Shown piece after piece: positions 61,377-64,000 of a stretch of DNA of 64,000 nt. Positions within the stretch are counted from its first letter, which is position 1. Every line of letters starts with the position of its first letter. The notes under the pieces are model-generated. The model was not told where the DNA came from and made no database searches. It worked only from the letters and a program-made list of their open reading frames with translations. A program made the translations under genes and the position numbers. This DNA comes from Apiotrichum sp. Y4204 (Eukaryota > Basidiomycota > Tremellomycetes > Trichosporonales > Trichosporonaceae): assembly GCA_025531455.1 (NCBI GenBank), contig JAMYHL010000039.1, forward strand, positions 1 to 64,000. The letters are read 5' to 3'.

Positions 61377-63890
61377 ATGGTCTCCATGCCACCTGCACCC
61401 ATGCTGCTCCACCGCCAGCAATCTCGTTCATCTGGGACGGGGACTGGCAGAGATTCCCGCGTCGTCTCCTCGACTTCTTGTTCAACTCCCACCACCATCT
61501 CCCCGTCGTCAAACTCACCCCCACACTCTCTCCACGACTCGTCGTCGCCAAAGTCCACCCTCAAGTCGCTCCTTCTCACCTCATTCCCCTTCCGCGACTC
61601 GTTTGCCGCCATAACAAACTCACACTCACACGGCAACAACAACAGCAATAACAACAGTCCCATGTCGCGCCCCGCACGCAGCATGCAGCGCTCGCACTCG
61701 GTCTCCCATGCCGGCGTGACGCACACCGTCCCCGCCCTCGGGCAGGGCGCGACCATCGTGCGTACTCCCGCCGACGCGACCTCGTGCATGGCCCAGCCCA
61801 CGGTAAACACGAACGGCTCGCCGTGGCCATACCGCCAGCATTCGCTGCGGGACGCGCCCACGCGCCCCGCGCGCCGCCCCTCCGCCACCCCCACCTCCCC
61901 CTCCGGCTACAAGCCCAGCGACCCCTCGCCGCGCTCGCCCCACGCGCGCCCGCCCATGCTCCCCGAAATCGACCCCGCGAGCCTGCAGTCCATCGCAAGC
62001 TTCAATGACGTCGGTGCCCGCCACGCGCGCAACATGTCCGTCGACCCCCGCGATCCCCGTACCCGCACCGGCGACCGCGACCGTGAGCCGCGTAATCGCC
62101 AGGCAGACCTCGATGCAGAGTATCTCCGCCGTCAGGCGAGCCGCACGTCCAACGCAACCATCACACCCAGGCGTGATACGCCCACGGCGGCGACTATCAC
62201 CGGCACCACCACCGCGAGGAACGACTACACCAACACCCACAGCGATCACCAGTTCGGCACACCCACACACCACCAGGATCAGCACAGTCACCCTCCCACC
62301 CAGGCTCGTTACGCGCCGCCGGCCCCGCAGATGCAGCGCAGCCAGTCTCAGAAGAACGTTAGTCGCACCCTACACACATCACACAGCAACCCGCACATCC
62401 ACCAGCCATTCGTCCACCCGGCTGGCGACAGTGGCCCCCGTGGTGACCCTCGCGACCTGCGTGACCCTCGTGACTGGCAGAGGATGCACGCGAATGGCTC
62501 TCATGTCCATGCCTCGAATAGCTCAAATGGCTCAACCGGGTCCACTGGTTCCACTGGTTTCACTGGTTTCTCCTCGCACAAGCCTCTCGGCCCCTCGCAG
62601 CACCCTGCGACACACCCTGTGGCGCACCCACCAGCCCGCCCCGGCCTCGTTCGCTCTGCTACCGTTCCGAGCAAGCCCTCGAGCCATGTTGATTCGCGGT
62701 CGACAGCACAGGAGATTATCGATCTGCGGGCTCCCGAACCAGAACAGCCGACCTGGAACGAGTCATGCACGACACAGCGGAGGCCTTCCGCGCCTGCTCG
62801 TACCGGCAGCCACGGCACTTCGACCTCCGTGACGTCTGTCTCGTCGGTGTACACCGCCGCCCAAGGGCCCGCGCCGCCCATTCCCCCGTTTTCGGCCATT
62901 CTCATCTCGCATATGAGCCGCGCGGCGCCGGGCCCCTCCACTATCCTCGTCACTCTGCGATTCGGCTACTCGCTCGACGCGGAGCCCAACACGCACGAGG
63001 TGACGGTCACGCTCGACACGCTGCGCCCCGCGGGCGGGCAGCTCGTGAGCTTTGTCGAACAAGCGCTCCGCCCCAACTCGCTGCAAAGCAGCTCCGAGGG
63101 CGAGTGCACGCCGCCGTTGTCGGTAGAAGGGCCAGAGATGACGGACGGCAGCAGCGCCGAGGACAGCGATTTCGAGTACGATGACACGCGCTTCCACCCA
63201 ATGCTCCATGTCCCTGCTACTTCGCGACAGGAGCGGCGGGAGGATGAAGAAGAGACGCTGATGATGACCAGGGAGGAGTACCTTGTCGCCGGGGGTCAAA
63301 CCTCACCTTCGCCATCGCTAAAGCACTCGGTCGGTCACGGAACGCCATCGCGCCAGCCAAGCAGCCCTGCACTCTCGCGCCAAGCCAGCAACGCTTCCAT
63401 CTCGCGCCAAGCCAGCACGTCGTCGCTCACCCGCCAACCTAGCAACGCCTCCATCTCGCGAAAACCGTCACGCCGAGGCCTCGGCCCCCCGCCGTCAGCG
63501 TACCCAACCTCCCTCGGCGGTTTCGGCACCCCTCTCCCGCCTCTCTCTGCGCTCCCTGCCGCGCTGGCCCAGGCCCGCGCCGAGCGCGAGGCCGCCGCCG
63601 TCACCGCCAACGGAGGCGGCGGAGGCACCCCTCCCCTCGTTATCCGCCGCCCGCGCTCAAACACGTGCCCCGGCCCCGCGGTCGCGACAATCACGGAGCT
63701 CACAGTCCTCCTGCAGCGCGACGCGGGCGCATGGCACATTATCGCGTCGCGCTTGTGTTCGGGCTCGTGGCCCGAAATGGCCGGACGCCGCCGCCGTGTC
63801 GAGGACGAGTGCCGCTGGGCAGGCATGGACGCGCTCCTCGCCGAGCTCACGCAGATGCCGACGCTCAGCCGCCGCGGCGGCTTCCTTTAG
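61377..63890 (+). CDS. Long Ser/Pro-rich, mostly disordered protein, function unknown
   Basis: Single exon of 837 residues from an ATG in strong context (ACCATGG). No family recognised. The first 480 residues are Ser/Pro/Thr/His-rich with Asn and Asp/Arg runs (HGNNNSNNNS, GDPRDLRDPRDW). A more ordered stretch at about 500-570 reads FSAILISHMSRAAPGPSTIL then VTLRFGYSLDAEPNTHEVTV, and HPMLHVPATSRQERREDEEE follows. Then come RQPS, RQAS, RQAS, RQPS and RKPS units in close succession, which match the basic-x-x-Ser pattern of PKA-type kinases. The C-terminus is ordered-looking (ITELTVLLQRDAGAWHIIAS, EMAGRRRRVEDECRWAGMDA). The lack of stops over 2.5 kb and conserved-looking ends argue for a real gene. 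An upstream noncoding exon is possible. Confidence 0.7.
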   Translation: MVSMPPAPMLLHRQQSRSSGTGTGRDSRVVSSTSCSTPTTISPSSNSPPHSLHDSSSPKSTLKSLLLTSFPFRDSFAAITNSHSHGNNNSNNNSPMSRPARSMQRSHSVSHAGVTHTVPALGQGATIVRTPADATSCMAQPTVNTNGSPWPYRQHSLRDAPTRPARRPSATPTSPSGYKPSDPSPRSPHARPPMLPEIDPASLQSIASFNDVGARHARNMSVDPRDPRTRTGDRDREPRNRQADLDAEYLRRQASRTSNATITPRRDTPTAATITGTTTARNDYTNTHSDHQFGTPTHHQDQHSHPPTQARYAPPAPQMQRSQSQKNVSRTLHTSHSNPHIHQPFVHPAGDSGPRGDPRDLRDPRDWQRMHANGSHVHASNSSNGSTGSTGSTGFTGFSSHKPLGPSQHPATHPVAHPPARPGLVRSATVPSKPSSHVDSRSTAQEIIDLRAPEPEQPTWNESCTTQRRPSAPARTGSHGTSTSVTSVSSVYTAAQGPAPPIPPFSAILISHMSRAAPGPSTILVTLRFGYSLDAEPNTHEVTVTLDTLRPAGGQLVSFVEQALRPNSLQSSSEGECTPPLSVEGPEMTDGSSAEDSDFEYDDTRFHPMLHVPATSRQERREDEEETLMMTREEYLVAGGQTSPSPSLKHSVGHGTPSRQPSSPALSRQASNASISRQASTSSLTRQPSNASISRKPSRRGLGPPPSAYPTSLGGFGTPLPPLSALPAALAQARAEREAAAVTANGGGGGTPPLVIRRPRSNTCPGPAVATITELTVLLQRDAGAWHIIASRLCSGSWPEMAGRRRRVEDECRWAGMDALLAELTQMPTLSRRGGFL

Positions 63891-63913
63891 GATCAGACGT
63901 ACTGTACTGATCC
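63890..63913 (+). terminator. Inverted repeat right after the stop codon
   Basis: GGATCAG, a 10-nt loop, then CTGATCC. The 7-bp stem starts on the last base of the TAG stop. It may be a 3'-end RNA hairpin or chance. Confidence 0.3.
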
Positions 63914-64000
63914 CCATCGAAATTTCTATACCCTGTATCATGTGGTTGTGGACGGTTGTAGGCCGGCAGAGAAAAAATGTCTATATTACGAGCACGCGGG

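Noticed and set aside
60665..61651. 328-codon plus-strand frame overlapping the start of the Ser/Pro-rich gene
   Set aside because: Low-complexity, in a different frame from the much longer gene, and located in its probable leader.

Overview
This is a stretch of nuclear chromosome from a GC-rich fungus, most likely a basidiomycete yeast of the Tremellomycetes and perhaps of the order Trichosporonales. The reasons are: many very short introns (mostly 32-45 nt) with GTGAGT/GTGCGT/GTAAGT donors and a CTGAC or CTAAC branch site a few bases before the acceptor AG; C-ending codon preference; pyrimidine-rich leaders; and the protein families present. The order-level guess is inference, not proof. 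I saw no transposon, virus-derived sequence, CRISPR array, tRNA or rRNA gene. Exon structures were read by hand from splice signals and reading frame, and every multi-exon model given closes on an exact multiple of three.

Layout, left to right. RPC1, the largest subunit of RNA polymerase III (minus strand, 3' end cut by the window edge), is divergent from SLY1, an ER-Golgi SM protein (plus). A small Cys-rich protein with a hydrophobic tail follows (minus, 7.9-8.4 kb). After a gene-poor stretch comes a 31-residue Cys/His microprotein with a clear TATA box (9.96 kb), then an MFSD1-like transporter (minus, 11.0-12.9 kb). A complete cytoplasmic dynein heavy chain of 4611 residues fills 15.3-29.8 kb. 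Next are NMA1 (NAD synthesis, plus), MET8 (siroheme synthesis, minus) and PRO3 (proline synthesis, plus), the last two sharing a 229-bp divergent promoter. YSC84/LSB3 (SYLF + SH3, plus) converges with a TDG/Mug-type DNA glycosylase (minus). Upstream of the glycosylase lies CFT1/CPSF160 (minus), which is divergent from CYT1 (cytochrome c1, plus). A protein with leucine-rich repeats, eight PLGKS repeats and a C-terminal QTTLSFF motif follows (50.1-52.7 kb). Then come a heterotrimeric G-protein gamma subunit with a CaaX-encoding micro-exon (54.2-55.2 kb), PRP18 (splicing, minus) divergent from MMS2 (ubiquitin E2 variant, plus), and a long Ser/Pro-rich protein with RQAS repeats (61.4-63.9 kb).

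The genes do not form one pathway; this is ordinary mixed housekeeping synteny. The points most worth a second look are the TATA-driven Cys/His microprotein, the LRR/PLGKS/PIP-like protein, the G-gamma gene whose prenylation signal depends on splicing an 8-nt exon, the two-class intron length distribution (about 35 nt versus 250-550 nt), and the dynein gene whose introns are confined to its two ends.
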